Source: Deltaproteobacteria bacterium (GTDB taxonomy: Bacteria; Desulfobacterota; Syntrophia; Syntrophales; Smithellaceae). Taken from it: a DNA stretch of 64,000 nt. The translations under genes and the position numbers were made by a program. Location: contig JAKLGV010000004.1 in the NCBI GenBank assembly GCA_022710585.1, positions 122,448 to 186,447 of the forward strand. The letters run 5' to 3'. Below the pieces are notes generated by a model that ran no database searches, had not been told where the DNA came from, and saw nothing but the letters and a program-made list of their open reading frames with translations. Positions 45,973-55,072 of this stretch are shown here, in pieces (the stretch's first letter is position 1; the number at the start of each line of letters is the position of its first letter).

Positions 45973-45981
45973 AATGAATTC

Positions 45982-46014
45982 AAGGACTTGGGCGATTCTG
46001 CCGGGTCCTTTTTT
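45982..46014 (+). terminator. Rho-independent terminator after the tRNA pair
   Basis: AAGGAC (45982-45987) pairs with GTCCTT (46005-46010), with further G-C pairs inside, followed by four more T. It lies 9 bases after the tRNA-Cys CCA end. Confidence 0.7.
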
Positions 46015-46018
46015 ATGT

Positions 46019-46040
46019 TTGGTTGCGTCTTGGTTGCGTC
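46019..46040. repeat. Perfect 11-base tandem repeat beside tRNA-Cys
   Basis: TTGGTTGCGTC occurs twice head to tail (46019-46029, 46030-46040), about 50 bases past the tRNA-Cys gene. Direct repeats near a tRNA 3' end can be integrase arm sites; no integrase gene is present here. Confidence 0.6.
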
Positions 46041-46101
46041 GGTTTTCAATCCAAAAGGAAAATCCTTTTCAAAACATACCCCGATGATTTAGAGATTACC
46101 C

Positions 46102-47823
46102 CTACCAGGAAACTTTCCGCGCCTGTTTGCGGATTGTGTGTCGGTCCGTGAGTAGATCTTTCTGATGCTGTTTTCCTCTCAGATTTTTTTCCACGAAGAT
46201 TTTCTTTCTGGTGAAGGGATCAGATTCCGTGAAATACATCAACGCGGAGTAGGTGGAAGGAAGCGGTGTGAAAATCTGCACCTGTCGGGGATTAATGTGC
46301 AGCTCCTTGCCGGCGAAGGCTTTGATCAGGCGCATATCGTCCCGGGTGCAGCCGGGATGGGCGGCCATGAAGTAGTACGTGAGAAACTGATTCTTGCGCA
46401 GCGATTGATTCAATTCATCAAACATGTTTTTAAAGTCCAGAAGCAGTCGGGACGCTGGTTTGCCCATCCGCTTCAGAATTTCCGGAGCGACGTGTTCGGG
46501 AGCTACCTTTAACTGGCCCGAAATATGATGTGCAATCAGTTCCCGCATATACTCGGCGCGGTGTTGTTTGTCGCCCAGAAGCAGATCGTATCGGATGCCG
46601 GAAGCGACAAACACTTTTTTGACGCCTTTTATCTTTCGCAGATTTTTCAGAAGGTTGATTTGGCGGCTGTGGTCGATTTTTAAATTGGAACAGATTCCGG
46701 GATAAAGGCATCTCTTGTTTTTGCATGCGCCGCTTTTCAGTTTTCGGGGACATTCTATGCCGTACATATTGGCGGTCGCTCCGCCGATGTCCATGATATA
46801 GCCCTTGAAATCAGGCAGCGCGGCGATTTTTTTCACTTCGTCAAAAATTGATTTTTCGGAGCGGCAGACCAGGGTTCTTCCCTCATGCAGTCCGATCGAA
46901 CAGAAGTTGCATTCGCCGTAGCAGCCGCGGTGCGTGTTGACTGAAAATTGAATCGTTTCCATCGCTCCGACTTTTCCCTGTTTTGCATAGTAAGGATGAA
47001 CCGTGCGGGAGAAGTCGAGCGCATAAATGTCATCCAGTTCTTGAGTGGAAAGCAGGGGCTGCGGCGGGTTTTGAATCAGATAACGGTTGCCATGCCTTTG
47101 AAACAAACCCTTTGCCGTTAATGGATCGTTGTTCTGATAAAACGTATTGAACATTTGCGCGAAACTTTTTTTGTCCGCGACAGCATCTTCGAATGCCGGC
47201 AATTCCGTATAATCCGGTGGCGGGGAAGAGGAAATATAACAAATTCCTTTGATGTCCTGAATGCTCTGTCCGTTTCTTAATTTTCGGGCGACCTCCAGAG
47301 TCGCCTTTTCAGCCATGCCGTAAATTAAATAATCGGCGCGGGCGTCAAAGAGAATCGAACGGCGGACGGAGTCGGACCAGTAATCATAGTGCGCGATTCT
47401 GCGCATGCTGGCCTCAACCCCTCCCAGGATCAGCGGTTTTGTTTCCTTAAAGTATTGGCGGATGAGGTTGGCGTACACCACCAGAGCGCGGTCAGGCCGG
47501 CGGTTGTTTTTTCCTCCGGCCGTCAGATCGTCGCTGTGCCTTTTTTTCTTCAGGGCCGTGTAGTTGGCAACCATGGAATCCATGCAGCCGCCGGTAATGC
47601 CCCAGAAGAGTGCGGGCTCGCCCAGCCGGCAGATATCGGATGGCGTATGCCAGTCGGGCTGGGCGATAACGCCCACGCGAAATCCCGCCTGCGAGAGCAC
47701 GCGGCCAATGATGGAAACGCCGATAAACGGACTGTCCATATAGGCGTCGCCGGTGATCAGAATCACATCAAGCTGATCCCATTTTAGTTTTATCAGTTCA
47801 TCCTTGGTGGTGGGAAGCAACAT
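46102..47823 (-). CDS. YgiQ-family radical SAM protein
   Basis: A 573-residue radical SAM protein of uncertain reaction. An N-terminal cobalamin-binding-like region (about 18-100: VILITGDAYMDSPFIGVSIIGRVL) precedes the cluster motif NTHRGCYGECNFCSIG, with cysteines in the C-x3-C-x2-C pattern. The C-terminal region has the family features AAHPGCTRDDM and VQIFTPLPSTYSALMYFT. The length is a little under that of E. coli YgiQ. Stands alone on the minus strand and converges with the tRNA pair. Confidence 0.9.
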   Translation of the reverse strand: MLLPTTKDELIKLKWDQLDVILITGDAYMDSPFIGVSIIGRVLSQAGFRVGVIAQPDWHTPSDICRLGEPALFWGITGGCMDSMVANYTALKKKRHSDDLTAGGKNNRRPDRALVVYANLIRQYFKETKPLILGGVEASMRRIAHYDYWSDSVRRSILFDARADYLIYGMAEKATLEVARKLRNGQSIQDIKGICYISSSPPPDYTELPAFEDAVADKKSFAQMFNTFYQNNDPLTAKGLFQRHGNRYLIQNPPQPLLSTQELDDIYALDFSRTVHPYYAKQGKVGAMETIQFSVNTHRGCYGECNFCSIGLHEGRTLVCRSEKSIFDEVKKIAALPDFKGYIMDIGGATANMYGIECPRKLKSGACKNKRCLYPGICSNLKIDHSRQINLLKNLRKIKGVKKVFVASGIRYDLLLGDKQHRAEYMRELIAHHISGQLKVAPEHVAPEILKRMGKPASRLLLDFKNMFDELNQSLRKNQFLTYYFMAAHPGCTRDDMRLIKAFAGKELHINPRQVQIFTPLPSTYSALMYFTESDPFTRKKIFVEKNLRGKQHQKDLLTDRHTIRKQARKVSW

Positions 47824-47844
47824 ATTTTGAAAAAAACGATTGGT

Positions 47845-48237
47845 TTAAAATAGATTAATCAGCATCAGTCCCAGAATGACTGCCGTCAGCACGCTTAAAA
47901 GAGAAAAACGCCCGAGCCAGCGGTGCGTGGCCCTGAAGGCCTGTTTGTTTTCAGCTTTGAACTGGCGGTATCCGATCATCAGCGTGATAAAGGAAGATGC
48001 GAAAGCCGTCAAACCGGCTATGTGATGGAATCCCTGAATATGCCGGCCGCCGGAGTCGGCGACATATAAAAAAGCCATGATAATCCCTGTGGCCATTCCG
48101 GCGAAACTCAGTACGTTGACCGTTTTATGAAAATTCAGCCAGTTTTTATTGCGCCGGAAAAACATGGCCGCGCTGATGCCGGCCATCAAGCCTGACGCTG
48201 CGGCCGCCATCAGTAAAATGTGGAGGATAAAAAACAT
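47845..48237 (-). CDS. Small four-helix membrane protein, cytochrome b561-like
   Basis: A 130-residue protein with four hydrophobic helices. Histidines stand at helix ends (His6, the FHKT His near 37, the FHHIAG pair near 71 and THRWLG near 104), the spacing seen in b561/DUF4079-type haem proteins. Haem binding and electron transfer are therefore possible but not shown. It lies 21 bases before the start of the YgiQ gene (47823) and may be co-transcribed with it. Confidence 0.6.
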   Translation of the reverse strand: MFFILHILLMAAAASGLMAGISAAMFFRRNKNWLNFHKTVNVLSFAGMATGIIMAFLYVADSGGRHIQGFHHIAGLTAFASSFITLMIGYRQFKAENKQAFRATHRWLGRFSLLSVLTAVILGLMLINLF

Positions 48238-48268
48238 TGTTGCCGGACCGCGGAAAATATTTGAAAAG

Positions 48269-49111
48269 TTAAAGTTTAAATTTCATCGACTGGCCGACGG
48301 CGACGCATTTCATTTTGCTGCCTCTTGACTGAATGATTTTGCGGCAGTCCGCCAAGATTCTATCGACATCGGCGTCGCATCTTTCCTGATTGTGATGAAA
48401 CAATCCCAGCGTTTTGACGCCGGCTTCCATCGCGAGATTCAGGACGTCTTTATAGCAGGAGTGGCCCCACCCGCGGGTTTTCCGGTATTCGTCTTCGTTG
48501 TATTCGGCGTCGTGAAACAGAAGATCAGCGCCTTTGCAGAAATTCAGGTACTGTTTATACGTCAGTCCTCCCGGGTGCCGGTAGCGGAGTTCATTGTCCG
48601 TCAGGAAAACGAAAGACTTGCCGCCTTCCACAAATTTGTAGCCGGTTCCCTGATTGGGATGGCTCAGCGCGATCGGCGTAATCCTCATCGAGCCAAAATT
48701 ATAATCCGCCTGAGAACAGAGTTTGTGGTAATCAATCCGGGCGCGTATAAAATCAAAATTAACTGGAAAATTCGGAGCCGCCATGATTCTGGCGAGCATC
48801 TTCCGGATGGATGTCTTCCCGCAAGGACAGCCCCAGATATTCAATTTTGTTTTCGGTGAATAGATGGGTTTGAAGAACGGGAACCCCATGATATGATCCC
48901 AGTGTGCGTGCGTCAATAAAAGCGTGAAATCGTTGTGGCCTTCGGCTGTAAGCGCGTTGCCGGCTTCACGGATGCCGGATCCGGCATCGACCATTAAGAT
49001 ATCGCCGTCTTGGGTTCTGATCTCCAGGCACGTGGTATTGCCGCCGTAGCGCAGATACGGTTTGCCCGATACAGGAATAGAGCCTCTGGATCCCCAGCAG
49101 TGAATGATCAT
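48269..49111 (-). CDS. Metallo-beta-lactamase-fold hydrolase (phosphodiesterase-like)
   Basis: A 280-residue protein that opens CWGSRGSIPVSG...RYGGNTTCLE, a signature of one metallo-beta-lactamase-fold subgroup close to RNase Z and PhnP. The metal motif is LTHAHWDHIMG near residue 86. Later ligands are the His of ALSHPNQG, the Asp of LFHDAEY and the His of LFHHNQE. Substrate unknown; it is not one of the typical RNase Z lengths. GGTGAACA precedes the ATG. Confidence 0.82.
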   Translation of the reverse strand: MIIHCWGSRGSIPVSGKPYLRYGGNTTCLEIRTQDGDILMVDAGSGIREAGNALTAEGHNDFTLLLTHAHWDHIMGFPFFKPIYSPKTKLNIWGCPCGKTSIRKMLARIMAAPNFPVNFDFIRARIDYHKLCSQADYNFGSMRITPIALSHPNQGTGYKFVEGGKSFVFLTDNELRYRHPGGLTYKQYLNFCKGADLLFHDAEYNEDEYRKTRGWGHSCYKDVLNLAMEAGVKTLGLFHHNQERCDADVDRILADCRKIIQSRGSKMKCVAVGQSMKFKL

Positions 49112-49203
49112 TGTTCACCTTTGATTGCGTTTGGGGTTTAATAATACATAATGAATTGTAAATCAAGCAGGATATGCAAACATTTTATCGGTTAAAACAG
49201 GTC

Positions 49204-49231
49204 TTGCCATTATCGAAATCATTCTTACATT
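49204..49231 (+). promoter_or_regulatory. Candidate promoter for copZ-copA
   Basis: TTGCCA (49204-49209), 16 bases, TACATT (49226-49231); each box misses one consensus base. The start would be about 20 bases before copZ, which has an AAGGAGG ribosome site. No palindromic CueR-type operator is visible. Confidence 0.5.
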
Positions 49232-49256
49232 ATTTGAAAATAAGGAGGAAAAATCT

Positions 49257-49457
49257 ATGAAAAAAATAAAAGTCTCCGGAATGTCATGCCAGCATTGTGC
49301 GATGGCCGTGACCAAAGCGTTAACCGCCATTGAAGGCGTCAAGAATATCCAGATAGATTTGAAAAGCGGTGTGGTGACGTTTGATGATGAAAAAAATGCG
49401 GACAGCAAGCTTATCGCTGCGGCTGTGAAGAAAGCCGGATACGATATTGTTGAATAG
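49257..49457 (+). CDS. copZ: Copper chaperone, CopZ-like
   Basis: A 66-residue HMA-domain protein with SGMSCQHC near residues 7-14; the two Cys would hold one Cu(I). The fold pattern (beta-alpha-beta-beta-alpha-beta) covers the whole length. It delivers copper to the CopA pump encoded immediately downstream. Confidence 0.9.
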   Translation: MKKIKVSGMSCQHCAMAVTKALTAIEGVKNIQIDLKSGVVTFDDEKNADSKLIAAAVKKAGYDIVE

Positions 49458-49458
49458 T

Positions 49459-51717
49459 ATGGAGGACCGCAAGAAGACAACCGTTGCCGTCGGCGGCATG
49501 ACCTGCGCCGCATGCGTCAGGCGGGTCGAAAATGCGTTGAAAGAGATCACCGGCGTCGAAGATGTGGCCGTGAATCTGGCGAACGGACGCGCGACCATTA
49601 TTCATGATTCAAAATGGGGCGGCGTTGAAGCTCTCCGGAAAGTTGTGGCTGACCACGGCTATGAGTTTTTAGGCGAAATTCAGGATCCGCTTGCCGATCC
49701 CCTGGAAGAATCCCGGAATAAAGATATCAAAGATCTTCAACTGAAGGTCTTCTGCGGCGGCGTGCTGAGCGTGATTATTTTTATGGGCTCCATGCAGCAC
49801 TGGTTTGGTTTTCTGCATTTCATTCCCCGCCCGATCATGCTGTGGGGAATGTTTATTCTAACCTTTCCAGCCGTCTTCTGGGTTGGCAGCCGTTTTTTTA
49901 CAGGAGCTTATAAAGCCGCTTTACACAAAACATCCGATATGAACACGCTTGTTGCAGTGGGTGCTTTCTCTGCCTATACCTATTCCGCGGCAGCGACTTT
50001 TTTCCCTGGTTACTTTACTGAAGCGGGAGTCATGCCTCACGTCTATTATGACGGTGCGGCGATGATTGTGACGCTGATTCTGGTCGGCAGACTTCTGGAA
50101 GTAAAAGCCAAGGGCAAAACATCCGCGGCAATAAAAAAGCTCATCGGACTGAAGCCCAAAACCGCTCATCTTATCATCAACGATCAGGAGAAAGAGGCTG
50201 CCGTTGAAGATGTGCGGGTTGGCGATGTCATCCGGGTGAAACCGGGGGAGAAGATTCCTGTTGACGGCATTGTGCAGTCCGGTGCATCCACCATCGACGA
50301 ATCCATGCTGACCGGCGAAAGCATGCCGGTCAGTAAAGAATCCGGCCAAAAAGTTTTTGCCGCCACCATCAATAAGACGGGCAGCTTTACTTTTCAGGCA
50401 ACCGGTGTCGGCGCAGAAACAGCTTTAGCCCAGATTATTCGTCTGGTGGAAGAGGCTCAGGGATCCAAAGCACCGATTCAGCGCGTCGCGGATAAGATTG
50501 CCTCCATTTTTGTTCCAGCCGTTTTTGTGATCGCTTTGATTGCCTTTGCCGTCTGGTATTTTGTTCCGGCGGAGAGCAACTTCAGCCGCGCCCTGATTAA
50601 TTTTGTTTCCGTGCTGGTGATCGCCTGCCCCTGCGCGCTGGGTCTGGCCACCCCTACGGCGATCATGGTGGGCACCGGTCTGGGAGCGCAAAGCGGCATT
50701 TTGATCAAGGGCGGAGAGACCTTGGAAAAGGTCCACAAGCTTTCTATGATTGTTTTCGACAAAACGGGCACGCTCACGCGCGGCGAACCTTTTGTCACGG
50801 GTATCGTCGCGGCTGATGATGCTGATACCGCAACCGTTCTTGCTGTTGCCGTGTCCCTGGAAAAAAATTCCGAACATCCTCTCGCCCAGGCCATTCTTCA
50901 AAAAGCTGCGGCGGAAGGCGCTTCCATTGCCGCTGCCGAGCGCTTTACGGCCGTGCCAGGAATGGGGACGAAGGCTTATGTTGAAAATAAATTAAGCTTA
51001 ATCGGCAATCTGAAATTTATGCAGAAAGAAGGCGTGACGGTTGACGGCTGGATCACAAAAGCGGCTGATCTGGAAAAAGAGGGGAAAACCATCGTCTTTG
51101 TAGCAGTGGATCAAAAAGTGACCGGTATAATCGCGGCGGCCGATACGCCCAAACCCTCGGCGCTACAGGCGGTCAACAGCCTGAAGCGCAGGGGATTGAA
51201 AGTGGCGATGATTACCGGCGACAATCCGGTAACGGCTCAAGCCATCGCTTCTCAATTGGGAATAGAAAGCGTGATGGCTGAAGTGCTTCCGGATAAAAAA
51301 GCCGATGAAATAAAAAATCTGCGGGCTGCGGGAGAAGTGGTGGCGATGGTCGGTGATGGCATCAATGACGCGCCGGCGCTGGCGGTGGCGGATGTCGGTA
51401 TTGCCATCGGAGCCGGAACCGATGTCGCGATCGAAGCGAGCGACATCACGCTGATGAGCGACAATTTAACGGGCGTCGGGGAAGCGATTCATTTATCGCT
51501 GGCCACCATGCGCGTGATCAGACAAAATCTTTTCTGGGCTTTTTTCTACAATGTGATCGGTATTCCAATCGCCGCCGGCGTGCTTTATCCCACCTGGGGC
51601 ATTTTGCTGAATCCGGAATTTGCCGCCGCGGCGATGGCGCTGAGCTCTTTTTCCGTTGTCAGCAATTCACTGCGTCTGCGCAGGATCTGGAAACAGCATC
51701 AAACCGGCGGCCGATAG
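49459..51717 (+). CDS. copA: Copper-exporting P1B-type ATPase
   Basis: Pumps Cu(I) out of the cytoplasm. From ATG 49459 it has 752 residues; a TTG at 49447 overlaps copZ. One N-terminal HMA domain (GGMTCAACV near residue 14), about eight membrane helices, the metal-binding CPCALG in helix 6, the actuator TGES, the phosphorylation site DKTGTLT, SEHPLA and the hinge [10 protein letters not shown] are all intact. CPC plus the partner CopZ support copper over zinc. C-terminal YN and MxxSS-type motifs ([17 protein letters not shown]) are those of the Cu(I) group. Confidence 0.95.
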   Translation: MEDRKKTTVAVGGMTCAACVRRVENALKEITGVEDVAVNLANGRATIIHDSKWGGVEALRKVVADHGYEFLGEIQDPLADPLEESRNKDIKDLQLKVFCGGVLSVIIFMGSMQHWFGFLHFIPRPIMLWGMFILTFPAVFWVGSRFFTGAYKAALHKTSDMNTLVAVGAFSAYTYSAAATFFPGYFTEAGVMPHVYYDGAAMIVTLILVGRLLEVKAKGKTSAAIKKLIGLKPKTAHLIINDQEKEAAVEDVRVGDVIRVKPGEKIPVDGIVQSGASTIDESMLTGESMPVSKESGQKVFAATINKTGSFTFQATGVGAETALAQIIRLVEEAQGSKAPIQRVADKIASIFVPAVFVIALIAFAVWYFVPAESNFSRALINFVSVLVIACPCALGLATPTAIMVGTGLGAQSGILIKGGETLEKVHKLSMIVFDKTGTLTRGEPFVTGIVAADDADTATVLAVAVSLEKNSEHPLAQAILQKAAAEGASIAAAERFTAVPGMGTKAYVENKLSLIGNLKFMQKEGVTVDGWITKAADLEKEGKTIVFVAVDQKVTGIIAAADTPKPSALQAVNSLKRRGLKVAMITGDNPVTAQAIASQLGIESVMAEVLPDKKADEIKNLRAAGEVVAMVGDGINDAPALAVADVGIAIGAGTDVAIEASDITLMSDNLTGVGEAIHLSLATMRVIRQNLFWAFFYNVIGIPIAAGVLYPTWGILLNPEFAAAAMALSSFSVVSNSLRLRRIWKQHQTGGR

Positions 51718-51784
51718 CCGCACAACAATCTTTGGCAACCCGAAGGAAGTCGATCAGTTTTTATAGTGATGCAAAAGCGACTTA

Positions 51785-52924
51785 TTAACGGAGAACCTGT
51801 ACGGGCAAATACTTGTGCTCCGTTGTTCCATCGCCCAATTGTCCCGCCGTATTATATCCCCATGACCAGACTTTACCGTCTTCCGTCAAGGCCAGAGTGA
51901 ACGATTCTCCGGAGGCGATGGCTTTAATTTCTGTCAGTCCCTGAACCCGTACGGGGGTGGTGCTATTGTCGGTTGTTCCGTTGCCCAGATTCCCCGTGCC
52001 GTTGTATCCCCAATTCCAGACTGAGCCGTCATTTTTCAGGGCGACGGTGCGGTAGAGTCCCGCGGAAATGGCTTTGACTCCATTTAATCCGATGACTTCC
52101 ACAGGTGTCTGACTGTTTTCTGTTGTTCCGTCACCGAGTTCACCGGCGTTATTGCTCCCCCATGCCCAGACCGTGCCGTCTGATTTCAAGGCGACGGTAT
52201 GATTCAGTCCGGCAGCGATGGATACGATTCCGGTTAAACCCTCCACTTGGAGCGGCGTGGATGTACTGATGGATGCTCTGCCCAACTGACCGGATGAGTT
52301 GTCCCCCCAGGTCCAGACTGTGCCGTCTTCCTTTAACGCAACCGTATGTTCCCAACCCGCTGAGATGGCCCGTACGCCGGTGAGAATTTGAATTGGAAAA
52401 AGTGAATCAGTCGTTGTGCCATTGCCCAACTGACCGGCAATATTATTCCCCCATGCCCATACAATGCCGTCATTGTTCAAAGCAACGGTATGCACCCATC
52501 CCGCGGCGATCGCCTTGGCGTCAGTCAGGCCGGTCACCTCAACGGGTTCAGTTCTTTTCTCTGTTGTTCCATCGCCCAGTTGCCCCTCACTGTTATCACC
52601 CATCGTCCAGACCGTGCCGTCTTTTTTCACAGCGACGGTATGCGACCAACCCGCGGCAACGCCGACGACTCGGTTGAGGTGTTTGAATTTCACAGGCCTG
52701 TATTGATTAAACATGGTGCCGTCGCCCAATTGCCCGGCGCCGTTATATCCCCAACTTCTGATTGTCCCGTCATTTTTCAAGGCCAGGGAGTGTGACCATC
52801 CGGCAGCAATACTGCCCACACCGGTCAGATATTTGCTGTGATGCGAGTCGTCACTGCCGCATGCACTCAACGATGCTGCTATGAAAAAACATATAACAAT
52901 CCAGAGAAATCTTTTATTTTTCAT
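51785..52924 (-). CDS. RCC1-repeat lipoprotein, seven blades
   Basis: A 379-residue protein with a lipoprotein signal peptide (lipobox SLSAC, Cys22). The rest is seven RCC1 repeats of about 48 residues. A typical one reads KAIAAGWVHTVALNNDG followed by VWAWG-NN-x-GQLG-GT. Seven such units would close into a complete propeller. Bacterial RCC1-like lipoproteins have no settled role; protein binding at the cell envelope is the usual guess. The GGAGGG ribosome site is strong. Convergent with copA and not part of an operon. Confidence 0.88.
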   Translation of the reverse strand: MKNKRFLWIVICFFIAASLSACGSDDSHHSKYLTGVGSIAAGWSHSLALKNDGTIRSWGYNGAGQLGDGTMFNQYRPVKFKHLNRVVGVAAGWSHTVAVKKDGTVWTMGDNSEGQLGDGTTEKRTEPVEVTGLTDAKAIAAGWVHTVALNNDGIVWAWGNNIAGQLGNGTTTDSLFPIQILTGVRAISAGWEHTVALKEDGTVWTWGDNSSGQLGRASISTSTPLQVEGLTGIVSIAAGLNHTVALKSDGTVWAWGSNNAGELGDGTTENSQTPVEVIGLNGVKAISAGLYRTVALKNDGSVWNWGYNGTGNLGNGTTDNSTTPVRVQGLTEIKAIASGESFTLALTEDGKVWSWGYNTAGQLGDGTTEHKYLPVQVLR

Positions 52925-52995
52925 GCTTACCCTCCATAAACCTTTAAAATGTTTATTTTAAAATCAAGAAGAAATTGGTGTTGATGGGTGTGCAA

Positions 52996-53022
52996 ATTAC
53001 ACTGAATAATCTTTTCTGTCAA
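52996..53022 (-). promoter_or_regulatory. Candidate promoter for the RCC1 lipoprotein gene
   Basis: Minus strand TTGACA (53017-53022) and TGTAAT (52996-53001), with a short 15-base spacer. About 75 bases before the start codon. Nothing else is seen in this 316-base gap besides the carD promoter. Confidence 0.4.
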
Positions 53023-53200
53023 GCAAAGCATGATCAAATGGATGAACAGATTTGTTTTTATCCTTTGGTGGCCTGAGAAATTTTACAATAGCTAATAATA
53101 TCAATGATATAGATAATCATTGAAAAACTAGAACGTACAATTTTCATGTCCGGGCACTCTGTAAGTAATACTTTTGCAAGCTTTGGTTATGCATTGGTTA

Positions 53201-53229
53201 TTGACTAACAGTTCAGAAAATGTTAATAT
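53201..53229 (+). promoter_or_regulatory. Promoter for carD
   Basis: TTGACT (53201-53206), 17 bases, TAATAT (53224-53229). Transcription should begin near 53236, only about 5 bases before a possible ATG at 53241 and about 29 before ATG 53265, which favours the latter as the start. Confidence 0.65.
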
Positions 53230-53264
53230 ACTGACCTATTATGGAAAGGCAGGCGAAAAATAAA

Positions 53265-53750
53265 ATGTTTAAAGTAGGCGATCTGGCGGTATATCCGGCT
53301 CATGGCGTTGGTGTAATTGAAGCCATTGAAAATAAAGAAGTAATGGGGAAAAAACAGTCATTCTACGTTATGAAAATAATGGGGAATGGCATGAAAATAA
53401 TGATACCGACGATGAGTGTCAAAGCGGTAGGATTGCGTGAAATTATCATGGAGAAAGAAATACCCAAAGTATATGAAATTTTACGCAATAAAGACGTGAC
53501 GATAGACAAGCAGACATGGAATAAGCGCTATCGGGAATATCTGGAGAGGATCAAGACGGGTTCCGTATTTGAGATTGCGGGTGTTTTGCGCGACCTATTC
53601 ATCCTGAAAAGCGACAAGAATCTTTCTTTCGGCGAGAGAAAGATGATGGACACAGCGAAAAACCTACTGGTCAAGGAAATATCCGTTGCCAGCAACTCGA
53701 AAGAATCCGATGTTGAACACAACTTGCAGAAGATTTTTACAGTTCAGTAA
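53265..53750 (+). CDS. carD: CarD/CdnL-family transcription regulator
   Basis: Binds the RNA polymerase beta subunit and stabilises open promoter complexes, as shown for CarD and CdnL in mycobacteria and myxobacteria. From ATG 53265 the protein has 161 residues and starts MFKVGDLAVYPAHGVGVIE, the usual CarD opening. The N-terminal RID/Tudor-like domain covers about 60 residues and the helical C-terminal domain, with YREYLERIKTGS and LSFGERKMMDTA, covers the rest. It is followed by PIN/TRAM, ispDF and gltX genes. Confidence 0.92.
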   Translation: MFKVGDLAVYPAHGVGVIEAIENKEVMGKKQSFYVMKIMGNGMKIMIPTMSVKAVGLREIIMEKEIPKVYEILRNKDVTIDKQTWNKRYREYLERIKTGSVFEIAGVLRDLFILKSDKNLSFGERKMMDTAKNLLVKEISVASNSKESDVEHNLQKIFTVQ

Positions 53751-53930
53751 AAATTTGCTTCAATAATTTCAAATCCGTTCTTTGAAAATTCAATACAGGC
53801 AGATTACTTTTCCTTGTTTAAGGAAAGCGTCATTTTGCCTCCATTTTTATTATTTTATATTTTTCATTTCATCCATATTTATTATTTAATCCATTTATAA
53901 AATAAAAATATAGATAAGGAGGTGAAACGT

Positions 53931-54923
53931 TTGCTGATTAAGATTATTTTAATTTTGGCGTGTTCTTTAAGCGGTTATGCAATTTCCTATTATGCTTCGT
54001 CCGAACCTTTGTTTATTATTAAATCATTCGTCGGTTTAATTCTTGGATTAATCATTGCATTCATCGTTATTCAGATCGAAAAAGAAATTCGCAAATTGCC
54101 TCTCAAGGTTATTATCGGCGGAGTTGCCGGAATGATGACCGGTCTCCTGGCGGCTTTCATCTTCAGCTTTGGCTTGCGTGGCGTAAGCAGCGTCAGCGCG
54201 GCCGGGCAGGCCGTGTCTTGGATTTATCTGCTGATCGCGGGCATCTTCAGCTATCTGGGCATTGTCTTGGGTTCAAAAAAAGCTGATGAATTTTCATTTG
54301 AGGGCACAGAGTCCAAAGCGGATCGCAATTACCGGATTCTGGACACCAGCGTCATCATTGAGGGAAGAATAGCCGATATCTGCGACAGCGGCTTTATTGA
54401 GGGGGATTTGATAGTTCCCCGCTTCGTGCTGAACGAACTGCAGCTCGTCGCCGATTCGTCGGATTCCATGAAACGGCTGAGGGGAAGGCGCGGTCTGGAC
54501 GTTCTGAATCATCTGCAGAAAAGTCCCAACATCAACATCAACATCATCGATCAGGATTTCCCGAAAATCAAAGGCGTGGACGGCAAACTGGTCGCTCTGG
54601 CCAAACAGTTGAATGCCAAGCTTTTGACCAATGACTACAATCTGAACAAGGTGGCTGAATTACAGGGCATCAGAGTTCTGAACATCAACGAACTGGCCAA
54701 CGCAATGAAGCCGGTTGTGCTTCCCGGTGAACAGATGACTGTCAAGATTGTTCGGGAAGGCAAGGAATCAGGTCAGGGAGTCGCGTATCTCGATGATGGA
54801 ACGATGATTATCGTGGATAACGCTCAGAAATTCGTCAACGCGACGGTGAAAGTTGTCGTAACCAGCGTGCTTCAGACAACGGCCGGAAGAATGATTTTTT
54901 CCGAGCTGAAGGAAGTTGCCTGA
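53931..54923 (+). CDS. YacL-like membrane protein with PIN and TRAM domains
   Basis: A protein of about 330 residues with four N-terminal membrane helices (to about residue 115), a PIN nuclease domain (ILDTSVIIEGRIADICDSGF to about 250; acidic residues Asp in LDTS, Glu in LNEL, Asp in VDGKL and Asp in TNDYN) and a C-terminal TRAM RNA-binding domain (KIVREGKESGQGVAYLDDGTMI). The TTG at 53931 is the likely start because AAGGAGG at 53916-53922 has an 8-base gap to it; the GTG at 53922 overlaps that site. Role in Bacillus (YacL) is unclear; RNA cleavage is expected. Confidence 0.88.
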   Translation: MLIKIILILACSLSGYAISYYASSEPLFIIKSFVGLILGLIIAFIVIQIEKEIRKLPLKVIIGGVAGMMTGLLAAFIFSFGLRGVSSVSAAGQAVSWIYLLIAGIFSYLGIVLGSKKADEFSFEGTESKADRNYRILDTSVIIEGRIADICDSGFIEGDLIVPRFVLNELQLVADSSDSMKRLRGRRGLDVLNHLQKSPNININIIDQDFPKIKGVDGKLVALAKQLNAKLLTNDYNLNKVAELQGIRVLNINELANAMKPVVLPGEQMTVKIVREGKESGQGVAYLDDGTMIIVDNAQKFVNATVKVVVTSVLQTTAGRMIFSELKEVA

Positions 54924-54946
54924 AATCAATCCTAATGTTTCATTTG

Positions 54947-54978
54947 AAAAGCCCGGAATAAACCACCGGGCTTTTTTT
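54947..54978 (+). terminator. Rho-independent terminator after the PIN/TRAM gene
   Basis: AAAAGCCCGG, a 9-base loop, CCGGGCTTTT with three more T. It separates carD-PIN/TRAM transcription from ispDF. Confidence 0.92.
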
Positions 54979-55072
54979 ATCATATTCCATTTTCGAAATA
55001 AAAATGTTATCAACGCAGTCCATTGACAGGGGAACATAGACGATTGGAAGAATAGAAGCGAAGAATTGATTG

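Noticed and set aside
51785..52924. Internal DNA repeats as a tandem-repeat locus
   Set aside because: The repetition is explained by seven RCC1 protein repeats that have diverged at DNA level.
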